Assembly (NCBI RefSeq): GCF_000003855.2
Contig: NW_003101679.1
Span: 62,001 to 126,000, forward strand
DNA from: Blastomyces gilchristii SLH14081
Lineage: Eukaryota; Ascomycota; Eurotiomycetes; Onygenales; Ajellomycetaceae
DNA length: 64,000 bases
Direction of reading: 5' to 3'
Each line of letters starts with the position of its first letter. Within the stretch, counting starts at the first letter, position 1. The position numbers were made by a program, and so were the translations under genes. Below, piece after piece: positions 1 through 10,859 of this stretch. Under the pieces are notes generated by a model. It was not told where the DNA came from and did no database searches. It was given only the letters and a program-made list of their open reading frames with translations.

Positions 1-2250
1 TTCATATATATTAGTAACACTTTCACTGCAGCTTCTATTCTCTTTGCAAAGAAATCAGGTGAAGAACTCTGATTCTGCATGAATTATCAAGAATTGAATA
101 GATTAATGAAGAAGAACTGTTATTCTTTATCTCTTATCAATGAAACTCTAGCTCATATTGAACAAGCTCAATAATTTACAAAGTTAAATATCATCATCAC
201 ATTTCATCAGATCTGCATCACTGAAGGAGATGAGTGACTTACAGCATTTTGAACATGATATAATCTCTTTGAATGAGTAGTCATACTTTTTGAACTGACT
301 AACACTCTCAGTATATTTCAGAAGTATATCAACTGAGCACTCTGAGATTTTCTTAATGAATTCATGTCTGCATATCTTGGTAACATTCTCATCTTCACTG
401 ATAAATCCAGAAAAGAACACTAAGAACATATGTGAAAGAGATTACAACAGCTACAGAAAGTAGAACTGTCAATAGACATACACAATTGTGATTCTGAGAT
501 TAAAAGTACAAAATATCTAGACTTTATCATAGAAGCTGGTAAGAGAATTCAAATGAATTTTGAGAAGGTCTCTGCTATTCTTAAATGAGAGGCCTTATAC
601 ACTGTGAAAGATGTACAAAGCTTCATTGAATTCACTAACTTCTATCAGTGATTTATATAAGACATCTCAGATATCACAAGATCACTTACAGAACTCACTA
701 AGAAGAACTTAGTATTTCAATGATCTGCAGAAACTGAAGCTGAATTTATATAGATGAAGAAGATGTTTATTAATACCTCTCTGCTGATAACACTCAATTC
801 TGATTGTGAGACAGTTGTTAAAGCTGATTTCTCTAATTATATCACAGAAGAAGCTATATTATAAAATAATAATAAAGATGTCTTACAATCATATGCTTTC
901 ATGTCTAAGAAACTGAGTTCTGCTGAATACAATTATGAGATCTATGATAAGAAACTTCTTGTGATTATATACTATCTAGAAGAATGAGACTCTGAACTCT
1001 GAAGTATCTCTGAATTTGAGATAATCACAGATTATAAGAATCTCAAATACTTTATAACTATCTATAAACTCACTGAACAACAGATGCAATGATCTGAGTT
1101 TCTAAGTCACTTTCATTTTACAATACACTACTGCCTCAGCAGCCAGAACTCAATGACAGATGCACTCTCATAACAAGAACAAGATATGTCATTCAATGTG
1201 ACAGACACGCACTGGATGAATCAAGAGCACCAGCTCTTGAACTCAAAGATATTAGTGAATCACAATGAGATCACTCATGACACTATACACACTCCTTCAA
1301 TTAGGACACTGCCTCTTTAAACTGACACTGATATCTTCACTTCTTCTACACTGAATGAACTATGGCATACAGCAGCTCAGGCTGATAAACTTCTTTAAAT
1401 TCTCATCAAAGCAGTATAATAAGAAGTGTCTTGATTCTCTTCAGAATTATATATAAAGACTGACATCTCAGAATGTTCAATAGATGACAGTAATACTCTG
1501 CAACTCTGTGAATGATACTGAGTCTCTCACTTCAAACTCTTACACATCTTAATAACACAAGAGATGCATGATTCTTGTATGACTGATTATTCAGGTCATG
1601 AACAACTGTATTGAATAATCTCTTGAGAATTCTACTGATCTGAGATATCAAATAGTATCAGACATTTTGTCAGAAACTGCAATGATTATTCTTTCATCAT
1701 CTTGTGAAAGAACTGTAGAAAAGATCTGCTGAAATCACTTAATATCTCTGATAGAATCTGATAAGATATGATAATTGACTTTGCTGTTACTCTTTCTGAG
1801 AGTAAGAGTTATAGAAAGTTTCTGATCATCATGAATTGATTGAGTAAAGATGTAATATTGAAACCTTGTAATAAGATAAATGCTGAACAAGTCACTGAAG
1901 CTTTTCTATGAAGCTCATTCTATCAGATGCATGAATTACTGAGATCTATAGTATCAGATCAGAGCTGTCAATTCATAAGCACTCTCTGAACAAGAATCAG
2001 TCAAGATCTCAAGATTACATACTGTCTGATAACTGTCTATCATCTCAAGATCAATGATACATCAGAACAGACAATTCAGACTATAAAGAATTATCTTTAT
2101 AAGTTCTGTAATTACTTATAAGATAATTGATATGATCTTCTTCTACACACTGAAGTCACTATTAATGACTGAGATGCTGTTTCAACAGATGTAAGCCTGT
2201 TCTTTCTCACACACAGATATCACATAAAAGTACTGAATCTTCTAGAGATC
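1..2250 (+). pseudogene. A1: family A Ty3/gypsy pol fragment (RT, RNase H, integrase)
   Basis: Conceptual translation with many TGA/TAA stops follows a Ty3/gypsy Pol. It starts inside the RT fingers (FIYISNTFTAASILF), passes a decayed YLDD box near 369-390 (now YLGN) and RNase H, and ends within the integrase near 2250. Aligned by eye it is collinear with 13012-15260 of A3. It breaks off at GAGATC, where A3 continues into the integrase C-terminus and chromodomain. The left end is the window edge. Stops sit mainly where relatives have Trp, Arg or Gln, as expected from C-to-T and G-to-A mutation. Non-functional. Confidence 0.9.
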
Positions 2251-2265
2251 TTAGGGTTAGGGTTA
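2251..2265 (+). repeat. Interstitial telomere-like tract (TTAGGG)2TTA
   Basis: Two perfect TTAGGG units plus TTA lie exactly between the broken end of A1 (+) and the broken end of the A2 gag piece (-). TTAGGG is the usual telomere repeat of filamentous fungi. Read left to right it has the orientation of a chromosome end capping A1. GGG is very rare in the surrounding mutated DNA, so the tract stands out. Confidence 0.75.
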
Positions 2266-2266
2266 A

Positions 2267-2376
2267 GTCTCAAGATTGATCATCTGCTTCTAGAATCTTA
2301 GTGTAAAAGTCAGAGATGAATATTATGAGAGAAGTATTTCTCTGTCAGACACTCTTTAATCAATCTAATATCTTCT
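2267..2376 (-). pseudogene. A2 gag fragment, left of Tad-1
   Basis: The reverse complement matches the family A gag segment at about 24912-25010 in A6 and 62520-62610 in A8. It ends at the Tad-1 target duplication. The next part of the same gag resumes at 9966, so this is the left piece of A2 split by the LINE. Its far (downstream) side is cut at the telomere-like tract. Confidence 0.85.
2367..2376. repeat. Target-site duplication of Tad-1, left copy
   Basis: AATATCTTCT is repeated exactly at 9966-9975. Removing 2377-9975 rejoins the A2 gag without gain or loss when compared with A8 (near 62515). Confidence 0.85.
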
Positions 2377-2397
2377 ACTATTATTATTATCATTATT
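2377..2397 (-). repeat. 3' tail of Tad-1, (ATT)n microsatellite
   Basis: The plus strand shows ACTATTATTATTATCATTAT next to the target duplication, an AAT-type tail on the LINE sense strand. Tad-2 has a cleaner version at 33725-33743. Confidence 0.8.
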
Positions 2398-2438
2398 CTT
2401 CAATTATAGATGTATGCAGTCAGAGACTATGAGATCTA

Positions 2439-2461
2439 CCTGAGAACTAAAAGTTCTCAGG
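2439..2461 (-). other. Stem-loop near the 3' end of Tad-1
   Basis: CCTGAGAAC and GTTCTCAGG form a 9-bp perfect stem with a 5-base loop, about 45 bases from the tail. Tad-2 keeps the stem with a different loop at 33785-33807. In some LINE clades a 3' stem-loop is recognised by the RT; that role here is inference. Confidence 0.55.
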
Positions 2462-2769
2462 GTTTTTTCTATATCTATAAAGCTGACTATTATACATTCA
2501 CCAATTTCAGATATGCAAAATCAGAAAATTCCAGCTCAGAATACAAAAACTGTTTACAAATTGCAGTATTTTAACATCTTCTGATACTTTGAAATCATTT
2601 GACAATGTCATGACAAAAGAAAAGAGAACACAGTCTTAAAGATAGACACATTAAATAGATAGAGAGAAAAGAATAGAAAGAAAAAAGTAAAGTAAAATAA
2701 AGAGAGACTGTGATGAAATAAATTATCAAAAGATAGTATATAGCTGTTTTAACAGACTACATCTGATTG

Positions 2770-5700
2770 ATTTCCTCCTCTTCATATTTAGATATTTCTG
2801 AATTCAGTTATTTTCTTGTAGCTGCTTGAGTTTCTGATAGAAAGTCTATTAAGTATTTAATTCCTGTCTCAGTTGAGAATAAGAATCTCATATTTAATTG
2901 ATTTAGATCATACTTCTCTTTCAATCTGACTCTGAGACTATTGTATAATGCATAGTGTATTATAATATACTCAGAATTCTCATTTACATTACAGAATGAG
3001 CATTCTATTATATCAAATCTATCATTAATCTTTGTATATAAGATTTGAAATAGCCATGTTCTAATTTCAGCTGTATTATAAATGAGAATATTTTCTTTTT
3101 ATATTTAATTGAACAAGATTTTCACTTGAGTTTTATTTCAAATCTTGAATAATGTATACTCTTCTTTTATTTCTGCCAGCTTTCATTTCACTTATTTAAA
3201 TAAGATTCTTTTATTTTTCTCTTTATAAAAGATCAGGACACAATTTTTTGAATAGATCTGCTTAATTCTGAACTCTTTTTTTACAGCTGAATCAGTCAAT
3301 TGATTGTCATGAATATTTCTATAAGCAGAAACTTAGTGCAGATGAATTATCAGCTTTGATATTCTTCTCTTTTGAATTTTTAAAACAGAGTTTAAGATCA
3401 GTTCAAGATTCATTTGATTATTATAAATCTGACTATTTCTAAGTCTTTTTAAAGCAGTTTAACTATCAGAGAATATTCATATCTCTTTTAAACTATTTTC
3501 TCTTTTATAAGATTTTATTTCAATAAGTTTGAAAGCTTTTACTATTGTAAATAGTTCAGTGTTAAAGACTTCAGATTCACAGTCTAAATTTCAGAAATCT
3601 GAGATAAAATTAATATTATCTTCAGTATAAGCAATGTCTCTATCTAATCTATTCAAATTCTCATTTTTTAAGTCATCTGAATAAATCAGAATAGAGTCTT
3701 TTATATTAATTATAGAAATTCTCTTCAAATGCTGTTTATATTCTTTCTATTTAGATAGTTCATTTATTTGTAAGTCTATAAGAGATTCAAGCTTTTTTCT
3801 TCAGAGAGAAAACTTCTCATGATCAACTTTTTCAATATTTAAAGAAGAAAATTGATTTTTAATCAGTGAGTATAGTCTGTACAGTTAAGAAGACATTTTC
3901 TTTGAAGAATTCTTTTCATTTCAATGAAGAAATCTATTCTAATTCAGTTCATTTTCAGAGTTAATTGATAGAAATGAAGAAGAGACTCTTTCTCTAATTA
4001 TATGATTTAAGCTCATCTTTATAACTCTCAGAGCATAGTTCATACAGGCCTTTTCAAATCTAATAACAGAAGAAGGAATTGAAGCTTCAATTTTCATTGC
4101 TTTAATAGAAGATGATTTAAATGATTTGAGAATTCTTCTCAAAGCTCTGTTTTATAGACTTTGAAAGAGTTCAGTGAAATTTTCTTAATTATTTTATTAA
4201 ACTTGAACTTCATAATCAGCTACTGAGATAATGCAGGCTATATATAACTATCTCATACTCTGAAAGAATAGATCTCTCTCTATATTTAATAGTCTGATAA
4301 TGTTGTTTAATAGTCTTTCTGTCTTGACAGTTCTTTGTTGAATATAATATTTAAAATTCAACTTAGAGGTTAATCATACTTCTAATCATTTGATATTTAA
4401 ATTGAGTTTAATCTCTCTATTTAAAAGAGTTAGAGATAGTTCTTTCTCATTGAATCTAGAAAAGAAATGAATTAACTCAGTTTTATTTATATTAAATTGA
4501 ATTTAATTGATATCTGCTCTAATAAAGATTTTCTTTACAGCTTTTTCAATTACTTTCAAATTCTCTTTAATAGTTTTTAAGCTGTAGACTAGATCAATAT
4601 TATCTATATAACTTGAAGATCACACTATTTTCATATTTCTATATTTGAATAGATATACAGTGTATATTATAAATAAAATGAGTGAGATTGAAGATTCTTA
4701 CAGTACTTCTATTTTTATCTCAGTCTTATCTTATTTCATTTTATCAAAGAAAAGTTATATGATTCTTTTAGATATAAAACAGTTAACTCATTTTATTAGA
4801 GAAAGTGATAGTTTTAATATCTTCAAAGTCTGAATTAACTTTGACTTTGAAACAGGATTAAATGCTTCTTTTATATTAATAAAAACTACAGTTGAGATCA
4901 GATCTTCATACTTTGCTATTTGAATATTATAAACAACTGAGAGAACAGTATTAAATATAAAATATTGTTTTTTATCTCTCATTTATTCACTGAATAAAAG
5001 AGAGTTATTAATAGAGCTTATAAAAGATAGTTAAGTAGCTATTATCTTTTCTAAAACCTTTTCTAGATAGTTTAATAGAGATATTACTCTATATGACTTA
5101 GAAATTGAAATTCTTCTATTAAGTTTTGTAAGAATCACTTCAGTCACTTCTCTTCAGTATTCAGAATAATATTCATTTTTTAAGAGATTGAAAAAGAGCT
5201 TAAAATATTAATTCTTTAAGTAGAAATATATATTTTAAATAATTAGATGATTAATTGAATCAGGCTCTGCAGTAGTTTTAACAGAACTTGAGAAGATAGC
5301 TGACTCTAATTCATCTTATGTAAGATCAGGTCATTCTCAGTGATTTTCATTAATGTAGTTAAGAAGTAATATATTCTCTTTCTCTGAATCTGAATCTGAT
5401 GAGTTTTGAAAGAAAATTCTCATGAAAGCTTGATATTTTTTCTCAAAAGAGTTTGCTGTATATGATTTATTCTGAAACTTATATTCTAAGGCTGAAAGTT
5501 TTGCTACACTTCTTGTTTTAGTGTTGTTAAAAGCTTTAAAAACTTCTTTTTCTTATACTTCTTTAAGAAATTTATTTCAGCAGTCTGTTTTAGCTCTTTT
5601 AATATGTGAAAAATATTCATTTCTAACAGGTTTGAACTCCTTATTAGATATTATATCATTCTTTCAATCTCTTCTAGCAGTAGCTAATTCTTTTCTTTTA

Positions 5701-6709
5701 GATGAGATATTTTCATTTTATCAAGATTTTGAATACTTAGAAGATTTTCTCTTTGAAATATTATCTCTAACACTTATTAGAATAATAGATGTAATAAGCT
5801 TCACTCTATTCTTAAGCATTTCATTTGAAATATCTTGATCAGAATTTCAATATAGCTCACTCTATCTTTCAGATTTTAACAGTTTTATACTTTCTTCAAC
5901 TACTTTTCAATCAGCTTTTTCAAAGTTAAACTGATTAGAGAGAAGAGAGTTTTCACTTATTTTTTTTTCACTTAGTTTAATATTAAATGGAATAATCTCA
6001 TGATCTGATCTCAATATCTCATTTATATCAATAAATCAGTTTACAAGTCTTTTTTTCATTAAATTTTATAATATGAAGATTAGATCTATAATAGATTTTT
6101 ATTTCATATCTTTTCTAAACAATGTTTATTGATCAGACTTATTAACTAAATCTATTGAATATTCAAAGATTTATTTAATTAGATTATCAACTCTTATTAC
6201 TCTCTTGCATTCTGAATTTCATCAGAGATGATGTGAATTGAAATCTTCTACAATTATAGAGTTTCTTAAGGAAGTTATATTCATAAATCCTCTATCAATT
6301 ATTCACATATTGTTATTTTTCTTTAATAACTTTTCATTATTCATATTTATGAGCTGTATAGTATTAAACTCATTCTCTTTATCTATAATATCACTCATCA
6401 GAATATCAGAATCAGACATGATATTAAATCTTAGATTAAATTGATATCTTGATCTCTTTCTTTCATAGATCACTACTCTTAACTTTATCTCAGATTTTTG
6501 AGATAGAAAGTAGTAGTAGCTTGAATGATAAATGATGTATTTTTATTCAGAATCAAAATTCAGTTTCTGAAGCAGTATAAAATCAACTTTTTATTCAAAT
6601 GTAATTTGACAATAAGAATAAATATAATTTGAGTTTCTATTCACATTATTTTGAATAAATGTGATTTTTGAAATGTTTTTAAACTTTATTTGTTGTTTTT
6701 GTTGTATAT
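2770..6709 (-). pseudogene. Tad-1 ORF2: endonuclease, reverse transcriptase, RNase H (decayed)
   Basis: Read from about 6709 downward. It has an exonuclease-endonuclease-phosphatase-like N-terminal part (about 6700-5950, with remnants such as FNSHH and a SDHE-like motif). A linker follows. The LINE RT covers about 5350-4500 (VFINIKEAFNPVSKSKLIQT is the first-Asp block; YIDNI near 4600 is the decayed YADD block). RNase H covers about 3700-3270 (IYSDDLK, SEVFNTELF). A C-terminal Cys/His region ends near 2770. Dozens of in-frame stops, mostly TGA at expected Trp, make it non-functional. The start is taken from the first in-frame ATG before endonuclease-like sequence and is uncertain. Confidence 0.8.
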
Positions 6710-6802
6710 TCATACTAAAAGAGAGTAGAGATAGAGTAGAATCTAATCACTATTATCAGATAGTAGATTATAACTATTTTGAAAAGTAGGAATCTCAACT
6801 GC

Positions 6803-8170
6803 TTACATTATATCTAGTTTATTATCAGAGTCATTTCTCAATGCTCTAATCTTAACAGAAGTTTTAGAATTCAAATTCTGTTTATATTTAGCTGAAGAAT
6901 TGAAGTTTGAAGATTTAGATAGTTGAGAGTTTCTTCTTTTTAAGCTTGTAGTTATAAGTTCACTGACTTGACTCTTCTCTTCAGTTCTAGATTGACTTTG
7001 AGCTTCATCTTTTCTCCAGTTCTTTTGAGTTCTTGAAGTAAATGTACATTCTTTTAAGCTAGATGCATGTTTTTCTTTATAATTAGAGTACTTAAGCAGA
7101 GTATGTTGATATATTTCATCTCTTTTTAAGCATATTTCACATTTATACTCACTACTTTTATGATCTCTGGCACAGAATGCACATTTTGAGTCTCTAAAAT
7201 ATGAGATTATAAAGTATTTATATCTTTGACAGTTTGAACACTGTGTTTGAGCTTTGAGATTCATTCTTGAGTCTTTGTATTCATGAACTCTCATTTTCAA
7301 ATCTGCTACTCTTACTTCAGAGATCTTTGACTGTACAAGTATCTTTATATATACTAGAACAGAGGCATTTCTTCTGCTTTGTCTAAACATAATTGAATTT
7401 AGTTATACAGACTCTTTTGTCAGTTAAATAGAGTTGTATTCTTCTAATTCATTTTTAAGAAGTAGTATTTCTTCTTCACAGTCAAAGATTTCAACTGAAA
7501 TATTATAAAGAATAAATTTGTCTCACTTTTCATCTCTCTCAGATAGAATTATTATATTTAGCAAAGATTCTTCTGTTAATTTTCAGAGATTCTTATTCTG
7601 AATAAGGAATTCTGTACTAACTTCAGATATTGTAGTCAGAATAATGAAGTTTTCAAAGAATGATAACTCAATTGAAGCTATACTGATTTTTAAACTTTAA
7701 TATCAGTTATCAACTGAGAAAAGAACTGCTGATTAATTTCATTTCTCATTCTGAAAATGAGATTTAAGTTTAGCTTGTTTCTTTGTAGAATGTTCTGATT
7801 TAAGACTTTGAGAATAAGTCTTCTATTTCTGAAGATTTGAAAGTTTTTCTCTTTTTACATTTGTATCTTCACTTTCTTATGAATAGAAGTATGAGCAGTA
7901 TTCTTCTCAGTTCTCTCAGGATTTTAAGCAGATTTTACAGCAGCAGGTTTAGAGATAGCAGATTCAGCTGCTTGAGCATATATTTTCTTCTGATTTAAAG
8001 AAGAACAAGAAGTAGAAAAAGAAGAAGAGTAAGATGATAAGTCAGTAATTATACTAGGAATTTTCAATGTTTTTTGAACTGTGTTTGAAATTCTAAGTTT
8101 GAACTTGATTATCTTCTGTAGTTGTCTAGTCTGAGTATAAAGAATTAATAGAACTTCTTCATTCATCTCA
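6803..8170 (-). pseudogene. Tad-1 ORF1: gag-like RNA-binding protein with zinc knuckles
   Basis: The minus-strand segment 7390-6803 stays open. It contains a double knuckle starting CSNCQRYKYF (a CxxC ... H ... C array) followed by CAFCARDHKSSEYKC, the arrangement of fungal Tad-clade ORF1 proteins, with some His lost to Tyr. Upstream, 8166-7924 encodes a polar N-terminal piece (MNEEVLLILYTQ) in a broken continuation of the same ORF. ORF1 proteins bind element RNA in the retrotransposition particle. The 3' end lies about 100 bases before ORF2. Confidence 0.75.
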
Positions 8171-9356
8171 CTCAGATACTGCTTTTCAAGAATCTTACTT
8201 ACTTTTTCAAGTTTCTGTATTTCAAGAACTTATTATTTCTCTATTTGTTCTTTCTTTCTTCTCTTCAGAATTTCAATCTCAGGAATAGAATGTGAGAAAG
8301 CATCTTTTTTCACATCAACTGAGTGTATTTTTGAACTCATTGTTCTCACTCAATGAAAAGTTGATCAGACTATTTCAATTGAGATATTTATTGAACTCTG
8401 TTGAAAAGTTGATCAGACTGTTTCAAAAGAAGAATAAAAGACTTTTGTGTATAAAACATCTGATTTTATTTCACACTAGTGCAGTAACTAGGTTAGATTT
8501 TTGAAGAGAATCTAATAAACTAAAGTTGATTTTTAAGATAAATTAATAAAATCTTTACAATCTCTTTCTTGAAATACAGTGAGAAAAAGTATGATATCAA
8601 TTAATAATAAATCAGATAATATGACAGTTTTTGACAGAAAAACTGACAAAAAATAAATTAATTTTTTGCAGAGAAATTGATTAAACTATTCAATTTTATT
8701 CTAAATCATTCAATTCCTCTCACACAACAAGTGTGCAATGTGAATCAGTTAATAAAGAGTATAAAAAAGAATTAAGTATTAATGAAAGCTCTTCAGTCAC
8801 TGAAAGTGTAATTCTTACTTAAAAGAATATGAAATTATAATAAAAAATAACTCTGTTTTTAATTCTTTGTAAGAATATTGTATAAAATTCAGAGAAAAAC
8901 ATCTTACTTTTTCAAGAGAAGTAAAAAATCATTTCTAAGATCTTTTTTTTTGTATTAACTGCTGCAGAAGAATAAGATAGAAACTGCTAAGATATGCACT
9001 ACTGTATATTCTCTATCAAGACTTTCTCTATTCAGAGTCTTGATATTATAGAGAATATAAGTCTGTTTCTATATAATAATGTAAATATTGTCAGTGAGAT
9101 GTAGAGAAACTGGTTATTTATATCTTAAAATAGAAGACTTTATCAATGATTATATCAATATAGAGTTAATTCTTAAATTAAATAGAAATCTAGTATTGCT
9201 GTTCTCAATCTCTTGCAGAATCTATTAAATATTGAGATATTAAAACTGGACTTAATATATCTCACTGTGCAGAAATCAAAGACTCAGTCAGATCTTGAGA
9301 TATACTGATTTTATAGTTATTGTATCTGCTCATTATGTATAAAGTACAGTTACTGA

Positions 9357-9630
9357 GATATCTCTTTGTATTTTTCTGCTAAGAATAAGCCAGATTGAAA
9401 GAGGTGATACAAGAGTGAGACTTGATGTTAATATCTTGATACATCAAAGACAGAGAGGGTTTTTTACAGAGAATGCACTTCAGATGTGTTCATTGATTAT
9501 GTACTTGATACTATTGCCAAGATATCTTTTTGTATTTTTCTGCTGAAGGTGGGCCAGATTGAGAAGGGTGATACATGAGTGAGACTTGGCATTAATGTTT
9601 TGAAACATCAAAGATAGACAGGGTTTTTGT
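9357..9630. repeat. Direct repeat of about 110 bp, offset 164 bp, in the Tad-1 5' UTR
   Basis: Copy 1 (9357-9465) and copy 2 (9521-9630) share GATATCT, TGTATTTTTCTGCT, a CCAGATTGA block, GGTGATACA and a CATCAAAGA-AGGGTTTTT end. Copy 1 differs mostly by C-to-T and G-to-A changes. Weaker similarity extends upstream of both, so the true unit may be the full 164 bp. Confidence 0.8.
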
Positions 9631-9639
9631 GAAAGTTGC

Positions 9640-9965
9640 TTCTCAGATATCTCCACAATTACAGATCAGAGATCTTCCAAAATCAAGAAGATTGATGCAT
9701 ATGACCAGGTCTCTTCATCTTACAATTTGTATGGCAATTTGGCCTGGGGTTGTGGTGTGGTAGGGGTGAAAGGGGGATAATCCCACAAAGGAGTTTCAAA
9801 CAACATCTGGTTCACATTTGGCTGGATAACTCCACCACCACACGGGGTATGCGGTCGGCGATGGGGTCAAAATGCTCGTATGATTGAGGGCTTTTCGATG
9901 GATCTATCGGCTGGTTCTTATTCGAAAAACTGAGCGAGTTTGTGGTGGAGCGCTGTGAAGACTGA
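9640..9965 (-). other. Unmutated 5' terminus of Tad-1
   Basis: A small island rich in CC, GG and CG inside AT-rich DNA. It ends exactly at the LINE target duplication (9966), so I read it as the 5' end of the element and not as host DNA. A minus-strand open frame at 10060-9812 runs from A2 gag into this segment; it is a chimera and not a gene. Confidence 0.65.
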
Positions 9966-9975
9966 AATATCTTCT
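9966..9975. repeat. Target-site duplication of Tad-1, right copy
   Basis: AATATCTTCT, identical to 2367-2376. Confidence 0.85.
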
Positions 9976-10264
9976 TCTGTATAGTAGTGTCTCTGAACAG
10001 AATATTGAGATGTCTGATAATATTGTCAGATGTATATAACACTGATTCATATGTCTTCATTCATGAATAAAACTTCTGTCTTATATGATCTTTCAATTGA
10101 CTATTAATATACTAATCTCAATTAGTGAATAAACTGATGACATCTTCATCTACACCTAGTTTTGCGAGCACTTCCAATCTGTATAATGAGTAAAGAGTGA
10201 GATTAGAAGTATTGAAATATGTAAGAGTGTCTAGACATGTTTTCAGTACTTATATCATGTTTAT
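9976..10264 (-). pseudogene. A2 gag fragment between Tad-1 and A3
   Basis: The minus-strand translation near 10060-9970 (MKTYESVLYTSDNIIRHLNI) is homologous to gag at 24810-24900 in A6. The rest matches the upstream gag of A3 near 11060-11240. Bounded left by the Tad-1 duplication and right by the A3 duplication. Confidence 0.85.
10260..10264. repeat. Target-site duplication of A3, left copy (TTTAT)
   Basis: TTTAT precedes the 5' LTR and recurs at 16181-16185 after the 3' LTR; five bases is typical of Ty3/gypsy integration. Confidence 0.85.
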
Positions 10265-10595
10265 TGTGGCGGGCTGCGCCTGATCAATTATATAGACTAT
10301 TCTGTTACACTTCATAGATTCTTCTGCTTTACTTCATAGATTCTTCTGTTCCACTATTGAACACATACACCCCGATTCTCGGCCATTCTCAATCACCAAT
10401 CCTCGGCCGCCATGAACGCGTATAGATTCTTCTACCCCGAAGCTTCACTGCATACATTATCACATATGTGTATAAATATTCATCTTAATCACTGATTTCT
10501 ACACTTTCTCTTTCTTTTCCTTCTTTAACATTGTTCTCTTTGTTATATAAGACCTATTAATATCATACTGATCTATTCAGTGTAGGCCTCTTACA
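10265..10595 (+). repeat. A3 5' LTR
   Basis: 331 bp, starting TGTGGCGGGCTGCGCC and ending CTCTTACA. TATA-like TATAAATATT at 10471. The first half keeps CpG and CC-rich sequence such as CGGCCGCCATGAACGCG, whereas the second half is mutated relative to the 3' LTR. Confidence 0.9.
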
Positions 10596-10859
10596 TTAGA
10601 AAAACATTCATTATCTTCTTATTAGAAAATGATTATTCACATATTATCTTCTCATTAGAAATGATTATTCATCAAGAGATATTCAAACATATAATAATGT
10701 GTAAGAAATAGAGAAACAGTCAAACAGTTAAGCAGACACTGAGTTTTCAGACAGAAGCTTACTTATCAGTCACTCTGACCTCACAATAAGATCTTATAAA
10801 AAGAATGTTAGTGAAAGACCTGAGAGTTCTGACACTTAGACATATGAGATATTCATATA

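Larger units (their letters stand above)
2377..9965 (-). mobile_element. Tad-1: full-length Tad-like LINE (non-LTR retrotransposon)
   Basis: The element reads on the minus strand from 9965 (5' end) to 2377 (3' end) and is bounded by a 10-bp target duplication. In sense order it has a repeated 5' UTR, ORF1 with gag-type zinc knuckles, ORF2 with endonuclease, RT and RNase H, a 3' stem-loop and an (AAT)n-like tail. This order is typical of the fungal Tad clade. The body is heavily mutated and dead. The first 400 or so bases at the 5' end are nearly free of mutation. It sits inside the gag of A2. Confidence 0.85.
8171..9965 (-). promoter_or_regulatory. Tad-1 5' UTR/promoter region
   Basis: No coding signal. 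It carries two direct-repeat pairs: a 25-bp motif at 8354-8378 and 8402-8426, and a longer unit at 9357-9465 and 9521-9630 (about 164-base offset). LINE 5' UTRs often contain repeated promoter monomers. Mutation load falls towards the 5' end: the 8.2-9.3 kb part is AT-rich, the repeat at 9521 retains GGTGGGCC-type bases, and 9640-9965 looks unmutated. Confidence 0.6.

Noticed and set aside
9812..10060. 82-aa minus-strand ORF with normal-looking composition
   Set aside because: It is a chimera of A2 gag (right) and the Tad-1 5' end (left) across the target duplication.
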